A stretch of DNA of 64,000 bases from Leishmania donovani (Eukaryota > Euglenozoa > Kinetoplastea > Trypanosomatida > Trypanosomatidae). Numbering within the stretch: the stretch's first letter is position 1; each line of letters begins with the position of its first letter. The position numbers and the translations under genes are program-made. The stretch covers positions 1 to 64,000 of the forward strand of contig NC_018235.1 of the NCBI RefSeq assembly GCF_000227135.1, written 5' to 3'. Below, one piece after another: positions 1 to 10,231 of the stretch. The notes beneath the pieces were generated by a model. That model was not told where the DNA came from, did not search any database, and saw only the letters and a list, made by a program, of their open reading frames with translations.

Positions 1-145
1 AGGGTGTCGCTGTGCAAGGAATCAGTGGAGAGAAAAACCCTAACCCTAACCCTAACCCTAACCCTAACCAGTACACCAGTACACCGTCACGCCCCCGTCC
101 TGTTGGAGAGGGTGTCGCGGTGCAAGGAATCAGTGGAGCGAAGAA
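1..145. repeat. Subtelomeric direct repeat, two 37-bp blocks 108 bp apart
   Basis: Positions 1-37 and 109-145 are the same 37-bp block with three mismatches, and each copy runs straight into CCCTAA sequence. The unit is therefore a conserved block plus a telomere-repeat tract, repeating every 108 bp. The window begins at or inside the first visible copy, so more copies probably lie outside. This resembles telomere-associated repeats of Leishmania chromosome ends. Confidence 0.8.
38..67. repeat. Telomeric hexamer tract (CCCTAA)5
   Basis: Five uninterrupted copies of CCCTAA, the C-rich strand of the trypanosomatid telomere repeat TTAGGG. The orientation fits a left chromosome end. The tract is short and followed by subtelomeric sequence, so it is either interstitial or the remnant of an assembly-truncated telomere. 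A single further CCCTAA occurs at 146-151. Confidence 0.9.
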
Positions 146-3125
146 CCCTAACGCGTACCCGTTTCCGCCCCCGTATTCTACCCTCCCCTCGCTCTTGTCC
201 CTGACCCGCTTTTTCGAGAATGGGCATCGGTGGTGTGAATCGGTGTAAAGGAATGATCTATCCCCCATCTTTTTTTCTGTGAGGAAGTAGTGCATAGCCT
301 TTTTCTATCAGAGCTGCTTTTCTGTGCCGTGCATCGGGGGACTGTTACAGCGAGAGCTTGGTGACGCAGTGGTTTTTTTGGTGGTCGGAAAAGGTGCCGT
401 CGTCCGGCACTGGTAAGGAGTTGGCTCATTAGCAAGCTTTTTTTTCTCCTGGTTTATTTGTTTGGTACCCATGACCACTCCCAGAGGCGTTGTCCCGGTG
501 TAGTTGGTGGTGCGTGTCCTTGTCCGTTGGGAAACACCGCTGCCTGTCGTCTTGATAGCTCACGAGTGATTTCACTGCGTAGGAATTCCTTGCGTTATTA
601 TATGTTTAGCTGAGGGCTGCGGCTCATATTCTCAGCTTTGCGGTGCTGCAGTGTGGCGTTGCACATCTGCAAGCGACACCAGTTTCAAAAAGGGCGACTA
701 TGATTTTGCAGCCGGCGATTTGGATGCTGAAAACGTGAGGACAGAAGTTTGCAGCCGTGTTGGGTTCACCGGCGTGTTGGTGGTCTCCATTTTGCGGGAT
801 CGAGCACCTTTCGCAGTGCTGCCGCTTCAGCAAGCACGTATGAAGCGTTATCATGGCTGTTCTCCTCCCGCCTGCACCGCAATTGGTGACACGCTGCCGA
901 CTCTAATGTCGTTAACTGCCTAGTGGGTTTATTATTTCATGGGCATATATCGGGCAATGTGATACCCTTGTGTCGCGCAAGGGACCAATAATGATGGAAT
1001 CTCTTGCGAGGCGGCTTTGAGGAGCACCATGGTGTTAGTTGAAGGAAAAACACCCCCCTCCCACCGGCCTTTTTCATGCCATCACTCTTTTCAGTGCTGT
1101 GCGCGCGCGGAAGTTGTGCTATTATTATTTCGCTCTCTTCTAATACTAGTTTGGATATTTTAGTGTGCAATTACGCCTCCAAAGCTGCTGCTGCAACCTA
1201 GTGTCAGAGTGGTCTCTAGATAGAGCCTGTGCGTTTTTGCCCGCGATATGGTGTCTGCCACCTGTTCGGCTGTAGATGAAGTGAAAAGGTAATTAGTGCT
1301 CATCAGCTTGTTCTACACTGAACTGGGATGCTGATTCGTGCCTCAAAGGGCAATGATGATCTTGATGCGCGAGTTACACCTAGCGGAACTCGTGTGAGGA
1401 CTTGTACACGTAATTCTTCTGAGATGTCCTTGTGATCCAATTTCTGCTGTTGTCAGTTGGATGATTCTGGTGTCGTTGCAGGTAGTGCTTATCCTCTACG
1501 TGTAGGAGACGTGCGTACTCACCCATACGTCGACGATTGTGAGGCTCGGCTTTGGAAGCCGAGCGGGATGTTGTATGTGCTTTTGAGGCCTCCGTTCACT
1601 TGTGTAGCATAGAGTTGCTCACAGCGGGTGGAAGGGAGCGAAACTGGTATTTTTTGCGTTCGCTGTTCTCAGGATTGAACTATTGTGGTGAGGGCTGTCA
1701 TTGTTCTTGTGTTCGTATGAGACTTGCCGGATGATGGGGGTTTTGCGATGGGAGCTGCAGCAACTTCGACGCTGAGTGCAGGTTTTTCGATAAGCGATGC
1801 CAGGCTGGCAGTTGCGGCGCCGACTCTGACAGGTATTCCTGAGCGACGGCTTCTCTTGTGTGCCGGTCTGTGGAAAAATTCAGCTAAGTGCACAGGTGAC
1901 GGCGAGCGCCATTTCGAATGCTGGCGGTGGTGTGTATCGCTCGTAGTGAAAGTCACACGCACAGTTTCGGTTTTCTGCTAGGCTTGCTTATTTGGCCATA
2001 TAGTTTTGCAGAGCGTCTTTCCGGCGCTGTCTCTGAGCAAAGGCTTGTTCTGTCCTCGCTGAGTAGATTTATGAAGGTGTGCTCGTTAAGTGCAGTGTCT
2101 CTGCCCTACTCAAGTGTACAGAAGAATGGTGAATTCATACGTCACCTGGATGAAATTTTTTGTTGAATCGCTTCATAGGAGGATAAGCTTCTGGATTCTG
2201 TGACAGTCTCGTAAAAGTTATACACTGCTGTGTAGAGGATGTGTGAAAACCGTCGTTGGACGTGTGCGAGGTATAAATGATTTAGATATTTTTTTGCTAG
2301 ATTGTGTACTTATCTGCTTTTCCATGTGGACAGGTGCTCTCTGCGAAAAAAAAGCTATATCTCAAAGCATTTTTTTTAATTAGAAAAGGTAAAAGTATAA
2401 AGAGGAACCTTCTTTTCTTGGACCGTCGGTGGAGCACTTAGACGATATGTCGTTGTGGGGAGATGGAGGGAGGGGATCTGCACTGCTTGTTGTCGTTGTT
2501 CAAGCGACCTTTTTTACAGTGGCTTAGCGGATTTTATCTGTTCAAACATTTTTTCTTGATGGAGAAGAGGAGTTTTAGGTCCGTGTTTGTATCTGGAAAG
2601 GCGAAGAGACGCTAGTGTGGTCGAGCAGCGTCGGTTAGTGGAAAGGGAATCTGTGGCAACCACGTTTTTTTTTGAATACTTAAAACATAAAATATAGTAT
2701 GCGTACCCATGTGAACCCCCCTAGTGTATCGTGCCTGCGTCCTTTTTTTTTCACTGTGTGAAACAGCTTTTTCCGGAATAGAATTTATTATTCATGCACT
2801 CGTGTTGTTGTAAGTCTCTGGTTCTCCTTCAGCACAATTAGCGAAAGGTGGAGGTTTGATGAAAGACTTTTTGGGAAGCTCCGTGATGGAGCTGCGAAGA
2901 ATGCCCTTGCGAAAGTATGCTTTGCGTTAGTGCCTCTAGCCAGGTTTTTCGGTGCTTATCTCTTACGTCCTTTCTACACCTCGCTTTCGTTGTCTTCGTC
3001 CTTTCTGAGAAGCCTCATAGAGCATCATTTCACGGAGGAGTGAAAATCATAGAGTACCCTTTCGAGAAGAGAGCTGGACCTCAAAAAGGTAAGATAAAAG
3101 AAAAGACAAAGAGCAGAGGGACAAA
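146..3125. other. Subtelomeric non-coding stretch and 5' region of the first gene
   Basis: About 3 kb with no reading frame above 100 codons on either strand. It is richer in A+T than the rest of the window, with long A and T runs around 2345-2400 and 2665-2755. It lies between the telomere and the first gene of a unit read away from the telomere, so transcription probably starts here (inference). A pyrimidine-rich run at about 2940-3006 followed by AG at 3008-3009 is a plausible splice acceptor for the SMC3 gene. Confidence 0.6.
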
Positions 3126-6100
3126 ATGTTCATCAAGAACATTATCATATCCGGTTTTCGCTCCTATCGCGAGCAATCGTTTCCAGATGGACTTTCCCCC
3201 AAAACAAACGTGATTGTAGGCAAGAACGGTTCTGGAAAGTCGAACTTCTTTGCCGCTATTCAGTTTGTGCTGAACGAGAAATTCGCCAACTTGCGCGCTG
3301 CAGAGCGGAAGGAACTTTTTCACGTGGGCAGTGGGAGGCCGGCGCTGTCTGTCTTTGTGGAAATCGTGTTCGATAACTCGGATGGTAGGCTTGTCATTCC
3401 GGGCCGTGCGGAGGAGCCGGAGGTACGGATTCGCCGCACGATCGGCCTAAAGCAGGATGAGTTTCGCGTGAACGATCGCAAGTTCTCGGCGTCTGACGTC
3501 CACCAGCTTCTGGAGAGTGCTGGCTTCTCCTCCAGCAACCCTTACTATGTTGTGGAGCAGGGGAAGATTGTGAGTTTGGTGAACATGAGCGAGGAAGAGC
3601 GCTACCAGCTCATCAAGGATGTTGCGGGGACGAAAGTGTACGATGCGCGACGTGCGGAGAGCGAGCACATCCTTGCGGAGACGAAGGGAAAGCAAGGCCA
3701 GATCACAGAGTCGATCGGGGAGCTGCAGAGGCGCCTAAAGGAGCTGGAGTCCGAGACGGCGGAGCTGAAGCAGTACGAAGAGGCGGATCGGGAAAAAAAG
3801 TGCATTGAGTACTGCATTTTCAATTCTGAGCTGGAAGCGGCAAACGATGCGTTGCTGAAGGTGGAGGAAGAGTGGAACAAGCAGTCCACGCTGTTTAACA
3901 AATCGCAAGATGTCGACGAAGCCTCGGAGCAGAAAATATCGAATTTCTCGCAGAAGATCATGGACATTTCTACCGACATTGCCCGTCTGGAGATGGAGAG
4001 GATTGCTGTTGCGAAGGATATGGCTGCTCTGACGAGTAAGCAGGCGGTTGTGGAGCTGGACGCCAGTGAGGCTGCAGGGAGATTTGCCCGCAACAACCGG
4101 GAACTTGAGGCACTCTGTAGGGAGGATCGAGAGCTTAGCGCGACCATCCAGACGGTCGCCGCCGACATTGAAAAGAAGAAATCACTGTTCCACTCGAGCG
4201 AAGAGGCGGCGAACAAAAAGGCGGCCGAGGTGGAGGCTCAGCGCAAGGTTCTCGAGCGGCTGCAGGAGCGTCGTAACCGAACCAAACTCTTCAGGAGCAA
4301 AGTGGAGCGCGACAAGTGGGTGAGGGGCGAAATACAGAAAAACGAAGATTCTATCCGAAAATCGCAGGAAGAGCTGGTTTCGGTTTGCCGTGAAATGGAA
4401 CTGGTGGAAAAGGAAGCGGCTGCGTTGTCGAAGGAGATTTCCGCACCAAATCTGTCTACTGCCGATGTGGATCAGAGTTTGCGGGACCACGATGAGCGAA
4501 TCAAGGCCGCACTCTGCCAACGAGACCAGCTAAACCATCAGCGGCGGCAGTTATGGCAGTCGGTGCACAGGCAGGAAAGTGTGGTTCAGCGGCTCGACGA
4601 GGAGTTGCGAAACGCGAAGCAGCTGTGGGAGCGGGCTGTTCGCCAAGATATACGTCAGGGGCTCCAATCTCTTTCAGAGGTCCTTCACGACATGAGAAAT
4701 CCGGTGCTATCTGCCGCCGTGCAGGGTCCGCTGATCGACCTTATTGAGGTGGCGGACGGTTACAAAACGGCTGTGGAAATCACAGCGGGTAACACCCTCT
4801 TCAATGTTGTTGTGGACTCGTTCGAGGTGAGCACGATTCTGCTCGCTGAGATGAACAAGCGACGGAAACCTGGCCGTGTTTCGTTTTTCCCGTTGGACAC
4901 ATGCAGCGGGAAGGCTTTGGACATTGCCACAACACCGGAGTGCTCGCCGCTGCTGTCTAAGATCAAGTACGACACGCGCTTCAAGGGTGTGGTGACTGAG
5001 GTCTTTGGGAGGACGGCCGTCGTTGCCTCGCTGGAAACGGCGGCCACGATGGTGGGCAAGCTGCAGTGGGACGTCATCACGGTGGAAGGCGACCAGCTGG
5101 GGCGCAAGGGCGGAATCACGGGTGGCTTCATTGACAAGCGCCACATGAAGCTTCCTCTTCGAGAGCGCGAAAGGGAGCTGGCCGCCGACCGTCAGACAGC
5201 GCGCGCAAAGCTGGACGGCCTGTGCCAGGAGGTGGCCACAGTGGAGCAGAGCATCACGGAGGTGCTCAACGAGCTTGAGGCGCTTCGCAATCAGAACATG
5301 TCGACGGAGCGGGAAGCGGATGCCCGGTTGCGTGAGACGCGCCTGATGGAGGATCGTCGATCTTGCCTGGCGACTCTGAAGTCGAACTTGGTGGCAACCA
5401 AGAAGGCGGTAGAGAGTTCCGTTGCGGCGGCGACGGAAACAGTGCGGGAGCTGAAGAGGGAGCTTTCTGACGAATTCAAGAGCGCATGGACGCCAGAGGA
5501 AGAGAAGAGGCTAGAGCAGCTGACAGAAGAAGTGGCTGCCGCTCGGGTGGCGTCGTCTGAGATGCAGGCAAGTACACTGCAACTGGCTACCGAGGTTCAG
5601 CTTCTGGAGGACACTGCGCGGCACGTGGAGCGGCGTAAGGCGGTTGTCGCTGACCGCATCCGCGAGCTGAGCTGGTCGAGGCATGCCGGTAGCATAGCGG
5701 GTGGAGAAGAGGCTGCTGTGAAGGCCGAGTTCGAGTTGCTTTCGCAGCGGCTGCAGAGTATCGACCATGACTTGGAGCAAGAAGCTCGCGAGCGCGAGAA
5801 GCTGCAGTCGCAGCTCGATGCGTTGACATCGAAGCGGCTGGGCGCGGCGCGGAGCTTGCAGGAGCGCAAGGACGTCGCGGACAGGACGCAGATGCAGCGG
5901 AGTGTGCTAGTGCAACGCCGCGATGAGGCGCTGCAGAAGATCCGACAGCTAGGAGTGCTGCCTCAGGGGGTTGCCAAGTTTGAGTCGGCGTCTCTCGGGA
6001 AGCTGATGTACCACTTGAAGGCAGCCAATGAGAAACTCAAGGCCTTGTCGCATGTGAACCGCAAGGCTGTCGACCAGTACGCGACCCTCCAGGAGGCTAT

Positions 6101-6722
6101 GAAAGACCTAACGTCGCAGCAGGAGACACTGGCCAAAGAACTGGACAGCATTCACGAACTGATGGAACACTTGGACGCAAAGAAGGAGGAGGCCATTGAG
6201 CGCACGTACAAGCAGGTTCAGTACCAGTTTGAGGAGGTTTTTAAACAGCTCGTAGGTGTGGAGAGCTGCTCGGCGGAGCTGCAGCTTGTCGCGTCTGCCG
6301 CGCCGAACAAGAAGGAGGACCCGTACACTGGCGCACGTATCAAGGTGTCGTTTGGTCTTGGAAACCCTGTCAGCCACCTGGACCAGCTTAGTGGCGGGCA
6401 GAAGTCTCTTGTCGCTTTGGCGCTCATCTTTGCGATCCAGCGCTGCGACCCTGCTCCGTTCTACCTGTTTGACGAAATCGATGCCGCTCTCGATGCGGAG
6501 TACCGCACATCTGTAGCGAACATGATGGCGCGTCAGTCCGGCGAGTGCCAGTTCCTCGTGGCAACCTTCAAGACGGAACTCCTGGACGTAGCGGACAAGG
6601 TGCTCGGCATTTTCTTCCACAACAAGATGAGCCGCATCCAGGCCATTGCGAGGGAGGAGGGTGTGAGGCTGCTGAAGCAGGCAGCACTTGAGGATCGCAA
6701 GCGTTCCCGCGAAGTCGAGTAG
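3126..6722 (+). CDS. SMC3: SMC3, cohesin ATPase subunit
   Basis: Structural maintenance of chromosomes 3, 1198 residues, close to the usual family length. With SMC1 and the kleisin it forms the cohesin ring that holds sister chromatids together in the nucleus. The ATG sits exactly at the conserved N-terminus (MFIKNIIISGFRSYR). Walker A is GKNGSGKS at residues 32-39. Long coiled coils flank a hinge at about 520-680, which contains GDQLGRKGGITGG from about 655. The ABC signature LSGGQ is at 1088-1092, and Walker B with the catalytic Glu is FYLFDEID, with D1116 and E1117. The N-terminal head matches SMC3 better than SMC1, 2 or 4 (ESAGFS, NPYYVV, VAGTKVYD). The tandem acetyl-acceptor lysines of other SMC3s appear here as K109-Q110. 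It is the first gene after the telomere. Confidence 0.97.
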   Translation: MFIKNIIISGFRSYREQSFPDGLSPKTNVIVGKNGSGKSNFFAAIQFVLNEKFANLRAAERKELFHVGSGRPALSVFVEIVFDNSDGRLVIPGRAEEPEVRIRRTIGLKQDEFRVNDRKFSASDVHQLLESAGFSSSNPYYVVEQGKIVSLVNMSEEERYQLIKDVAGTKVYDARRAESEHILAETKGKQGQITESIGELQRRLKELESETAELKQYEEADREKKCIEYCIFNSELEAANDALLKVEEEWNKQSTLFNKSQDVDEASEQKISNFSQKIMDISTDIARLEMERIAVAKDMAALTSKQAVVELDASEAAGRFARNNRELEALCREDRELSATIQTVAADIEKKKSLFHSSEEAANKKAAEVEAQRKVLERLQERRNRTKLFRSKVERDKWVRGEIQKNEDSIRKSQEELVSVCREMELVEKEAAALSKEISAPNLSTADVDQSLRDHDERIKAALCQRDQLNHQRRQLWQSVHRQESVVQRLDEELRNAKQLWERAVRQDIRQGLQSLSEVLHDMRNPVLSAAVQGPLIDLIEVADGYKTAVEITAGNTLFNVVVDSFEVSTILLAEMNKRRKPGRVSFFPLDTCSGKALDIATTPECSPLLSKIKYDTRFKGVVTEVFGRTAVVASLETAATMVGKLQWDVITVEGDQLGRKGGITGGFIDKRHMKLPLRERERELAADRQTARAKLDGLCQEVATVEQSITEVLNELEALRNQNMSTEREADARLRETRLMEDRRSCLATLKSNLVATKKAVESSVAAATETVRELKRELSDEFKSAWTPEEEKRLEQLTEEVAAARVASSEMQASTLQLATEVQLLEDTARHVERRKAVVADRIRELSWSRHAGSIAGGEEAAVKAEFELLSQRLQSIDHDLEQEAREREKLQSQLDALTSKRLGAARSLQERKDVADRTQMQRSVLVQRRDEALQKIRQLGVLPQGVAKFESASLGKLMYHLKAANEKLKALSHVNRKAVDQYATLQEAMKDLTSQQETLAKELDSIHELMEHLDAKKEEAIERTYKQVQYQFEEVFKQLVGVESCSAELQLVASAAPNKKEDPYTGARIKVSFGLGNPVSHLDQLSGGQKSLVALALIFAIQRCDPAPFYLFDEIDAALDAEYRTSVANMMARQSGECQFLVATFKTELLDVADKVLGIFFHNKMSRIQAIAREEGVRLLKQAALEDRKRSREVE

Positions 6723-7729
6723 GTGCTTTCCTGCCGTGGTGCATGATGACGGTTCTGTGCAACACGAAACGGAAAGAAAACCGAAAAAGACATGCGCATC
6801 CGCGGTTGCAAGGATGGCGCCGTTTTGATTACGGCATGTGTGCGTTCACATTTGTGGTTTTCGTGCAGCTATTCAGAAACGACCTCGTTTGGTTTCACTT
6901 TTTGTTTTCTCTGCTCTCTTCCCCTGATGTGCCCGCGTTTCGCCGCCTCTGAAGTGTGACCGTAACTAGCACACGGGCCATAGACTCATAGAGTATCAGA
7001 CGCCTTTTCTGCATATAAGCACGCCTGTCAGTGTATGTGCGGATGCGCGCGCCTAAAGAAGACATCAACTCAGACTCCATAGACCACTTTCTTTTTCTTT
7101 GGCTCTTTTTTGTTGTGTTGGTTTTCAGCTGTTTTCTGGTGTTTCTCTCCTTGTGCCCCTCGGAGGCCGGGTGAGCGACGTACCGGAAGGCGACTTGGTT
7201 TCTTTTTTTTTTTCGGCTTTTTTTCTATTAGCGGTGGTGCCGGCTGCAGTGCATTTCTGTTTCACCTCGAGGATACTTAGCACGCTGTGCGCTTCTTTTG
7301 ATATGACCTGAACTGATGAAAACAAGAAACAAGTAGCAGACGTGATTGCAAACACCGAGTGTGCCAGCCACTAGCGCCACTCTGCTTTTTTTTCTCTGCG
7401 TTGGAAGAGGCCATGTGAAAATGCGGCGAAGGTGTTCGTGACATTCATGATGCCGTGGTCGCCAGAATGGACAGCGGCTCGGTGTTTCTCTCTCGCTGTT
7501 TCCGTTTTGGGGTGCCATACGAGCAGCTTCTGAGAACCTCTCTTCGCTTCTCTGCTCCTGCTCTGAAGACGCCGTGGGCCGTTTACTCCAACTCTGCTCT
7601 TGGCCTTGGTTTTCACAGAGCGGCGACGATTGTGCGTAGCTGGGTGGCGAAACACACACGTTTTTAGGATCTCTGCCCCCAGACTCTGGAGCATATTGCT
7701 GCTTCTGCGGTCACAAGTGTATCTTTGAG
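6723..7729. other. Intergenic: SMC3 3' UTR and 5' region of the Siva-like gene
   Basis: No supported gene in about 1 kb. T-rich runs occur at about 7200-7225 and 7385-7395. A pyrimidine-rich stretch at about 7543-7566 followed by AG at 7567-7568 is a possible splice acceptor. Confidence 0.5.
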
Positions 7730-8551
7730 ATGAGCGAGTTTTTCTGGGATGTAGGGCGCGAAGAGGGTTCACTACAAGGCCCTCTTCTCAACGCACCACG
7801 CAAGAGATGCCGCGAGGAGAATTACGCGGTAGACGCCTATCCTCGGCACCTCCCCCCACATGTGCGAGTGCAGGTTGCATGGGAGAACATCACCACTTTG
7901 GTTTCACTTCGTGGACACGTCTTGGATGCGCACGGCCGCTTTAACTCGGCCGAGTTCCCCGGTCTGGCCTTTTTTTACAACCCTGTGGTGGCGTGCGTTG
8001 CCTCTGGGACCGTAACACTGCATTTTGATAATAGCACCTCGGTCACAGAGCGGATCCTGCGCGAAGAACGGCCACTCCCGTGCCCCATCCACGGACCATT
8101 CCGCTGCCCGTGCCACATCATGCACGAGGCGGCAGGCGGTGTTGCTCAGCTGCTTCGCGAGATCTTCTGTCAACACTCACCGTTCGACGTTTCTATCGAC
8201 TGCCACCGACCCTATCCGCACATTTGCATTGACAGCCAGTCAAGGACGTGGTCTGTATCGCTGGTGGGACTGCCGCTCCCCCCAAAATCGTTCGGGCCGT
8301 TTCCGTTGGGGGACATCACCTCTCCGCAGTCCATCAAAAACTACTGGTTCCAGTACATTGAAAAGAGCAGGGCTGACGAGGACGCGTGCATCATGTGCGG
8401 GGTTGTGTCAGGGATTCATTGCTCCAGGTGCATGTGTCGTCTGTGCAAGCGCTGCGGGGAGCACTGTGCCAACTGTTGGAGCTACGTGTGCCGTGGCTGT
8501 TCCACCGCTGGTGAAAACGGCACTACCATCTGCTACAACTGCCCTTGCTAA
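7730..8551 (+). CDS. Siva-like protein with C-terminal cysteine-rich zinc-binding domain
   Basis: A 273-residue protein. The first about 215 residues are not recognised. From residue 220 to the end it is packed with paired cysteines: C-x2-C, then C-x2-C-x-C-x2-C, then further C-x2-C pairs, ending CYNCPC. This pattern and spacing resemble the C-terminal Cys-rich domain of the Siva family (apoptosis regulatory protein Siva in animals), which binds zinc. A central HGPFRCPCH (about residues 120-128) adds another possible metal site. The animal apoptosis role should not be carried over to a protist. Alternatives are a treble-clef or B-box-type zinc protein of unknown function. The start is the first ATG of the frame. 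Confidence 0.85.
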   Translation: MSEFFWDVGREEGSLQGPLLNAPRKRCREENYAVDAYPRHLPPHVRVQVAWENITTLVSLRGHVLDAHGRFNSAEFPGLAFFYNPVVACVASGTVTLHFDNSTSVTERILREERPLPCPIHGPFRCPCHIMHEAAGGVAQLLREIFCQHSPFDVSIDCHRPYPHICIDSQSRTWSVSLVGLPLPPKSFGPFPLGDITSPQSIKNYWFQYIEKSRADEDACIMCGVVSGIHCSRCMCRLCKRCGEHCANCWSYVCRGCSTAGENGTTICYNCPC

Positions 8552-9583
8552 GAGTCGCGAAAACATGACAGCAGGCTCACGAGAGAGGTACGCTGTCTGC
8601 TTTTTGTCGTCCTGCTGTGGTAATTGAGCACTGACCTGATGTGTGTGACTTCGCGTTTCCTGTAGCGCTTTCACAGACATAGAGAAAGCACAACATAGAA
8701 AGACTGTGTGGCTCTGCGGTTTCAGCTTGGCTAGCAAAGTATGTCTGGTGCGCGTCTGCCGCATGGAACACGACTGAGGCGCTCTTACTGATAGCCATGC
8801 AATCAGCGGTGTTTTTAGGAGGTGTTGAGCAGGCCACTTTTCTCGGCGTGCTCTCACGAGAGGTGCCAGGTCGTGGGTACCGCTTCTAGGCAAACTGTCT
8901 GCGCGCACGGATCGAGGAAATGTGGTCGAAGAGGTCCTAAATGGAGTTCGTATGCTTTTATTCTTTCTTTCTTTTCACCTCTGTGCGTTGGCGGGTACGT
9001 CCTTGCGGCCTCCCCTCTCCCGTGGCTAATGCACTCTAAAACATTTCTGCTCCCTACTGCCGTTATTGTTGGCGCTCTCTCGCCGCTGCCATTCAGGTCG
9101 CGATGCAAATCGAATGCGTTGCAACAGCGGAAATGCGACGAATTCAATCCCTGTGCACGGACGGTCCGCGCTTCCTCAATACTACATGTGCGCGCACAAT
9201 CCCATGTAGCACTCTCTGTCTCTATTCGCAGCTTCCAACTAGAACGTCACCATTGTCTCCTCCTTCTGCTGCCATCGCTTCTCATGTCCATTGCGTTGTA
9301 CGCCACGTCTTGCCCACTGGCTTTTTCCCCTGCTACTGACGTTTCGTATCACCATGGCTGTCTCGCAGCTTCCGATACCTTCGCTTATTCGAGTACATAG
9401 TTGTCCCCCTTTTTTATCTGGCATCGCTGTCGTTTTTCTTTTTGGTTATTGCTTTCTTTTCTGGCTTTTTTCTTGTGCGCGCATGTGACTGGCGCCGCAC
9501 GACACCAGCTTGCATATAGCACTGTATTGCCATACCGGATCTCTTTCTGTGTTGTGACCGTTGTGCGCTGGAGCGGAAGCAAG
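8552..9583. other. Intergenic: Siva-like 3' UTR and SNARE 5' UTR
   Basis: No supported gene. The frame from 9401 is open, but upstream of 9584 it is pyrimidine-rich leader translating to a Phe/Leu-rich peptide that contains a likely splice acceptor. Confidence 0.6.
9431..9508 (+). promoter_or_regulatory. Probable trans-splice acceptor for the R-SNARE gene
   Basis: A T/C-rich tract at about 9431-9476 is followed by the first AG at 9507-9508. Use of this site removes all upstream in-frame sequence and leaves a 5' UTR of about 75 nt before the ATG at 9584. Confidence 0.55.
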
Positions 9584-10231
9584 ATGCCAATCAAGTACAG
9601 CTGCGTTAATGACGAGACGAAGCTTTTGGCTGAGCACCCGGCCGGCGAGCAGCCGAAGCTAGCGGAGACGATGCAGAAGGTCATTGCTACCGTGCCACCC
9701 AAGGAGTATCGCCACAAAACGATCGAGGACAAGGATGGCGGTGTCAACTACAACTATATCAGCAACGGCGAGGGGCGCATTGTGGGGTGCGTGACAACAA
9801 GTGACATGCGCATGCGCACCGTTTTCGCGTTTCTGGAGGCCGTCGAGCCACTGGTTCGCGGCAGTGTCGGTTCACAGGGCGCTGAGTTACGCAATGGCAA
9901 GAAGCTGCTGCAGCAGAAGATGGAGTTCTACAACAACCCTCAGAACGACAAGATCACGGCGCTGAATGATGACATTAATCAGGTAGTGGATGTCATGATA
10001 GACAACATGGACAAGGTGTTAGCGCGTGGTGACCGTATCGACACACTGCACGAGAAGTCTTCCACTCTGGCGGATCAGGCGCAGCAGTTCCAGCAGCGGT
10101 CCACGGAGCTGAAGCGAAACCTCTGCATGAAGAACCTGAAGCTTACCCTCATGATTGTCGGCGCCGTGGTCGTTGTTCTCATCATCATTCTTATGATCGC
10201 ATGCAAGCCGAACTTCTCACGCTGCCGTTGA
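9584..10231 (+). CDS. VAMP7-type longin R-SNARE (synaptobrevin family)
   Basis: A 215-residue tail-anchored SNARE for vesicle fusion in the endosomal/lysosome-related pathway. Residues 1 to about 115 form a longin-type domain. The SNARE helix spans about 125-183 with the R-SNARE zero-layer Arg at 148 (VLARGDRIDTL). A CMKNLKLT motif and a single hydrophobic segment at about 187-208 follow, then a short basic tail. The SNARE-to-anchor stretch matches animal VAMP7 closely. The frame is open from 9401, but I start at ATG 9584: the longin domain begins there, and the preceding 61 codons are pyrimidine-rich leader. A likely interaction partner by analogy, AP-3 delta, is encoded at 23333. Confidence 0.95.
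   Translation: MPIKYSCVNDETKLLAEHPAGEQPKLAETMQKVIATVPPKEYRHKTIEDKDGGVNYNYISNGEGRIVGCVTTSDMRMRTVFAFLEAVEPLVRGSVGSQGAELRNGKKLLQQKMEFYNNPQNDKITALNDDINQVVDVMIDNMDKVLARGDRIDTLHEKSSTLADQAQQFQQRSTELKRNLCMKNLKLTLMIVGAVVVVLIIILMIACKPNFSRCR

Noticed and set aside
8025..8627. Plus-strand frame of 200 codons overlapping the Siva-like gene
   Set aside because: It is an out-of-frame shadow of the real gene, rich in Arg, Ser and Ala from codon bias.
9401..9583. In-frame 61-codon extension of the SNARE
   Set aside because: It is pyrimidine-rich leader sequence containing the probable splice acceptor at 9508, and the longin domain starts at ATG 9584.
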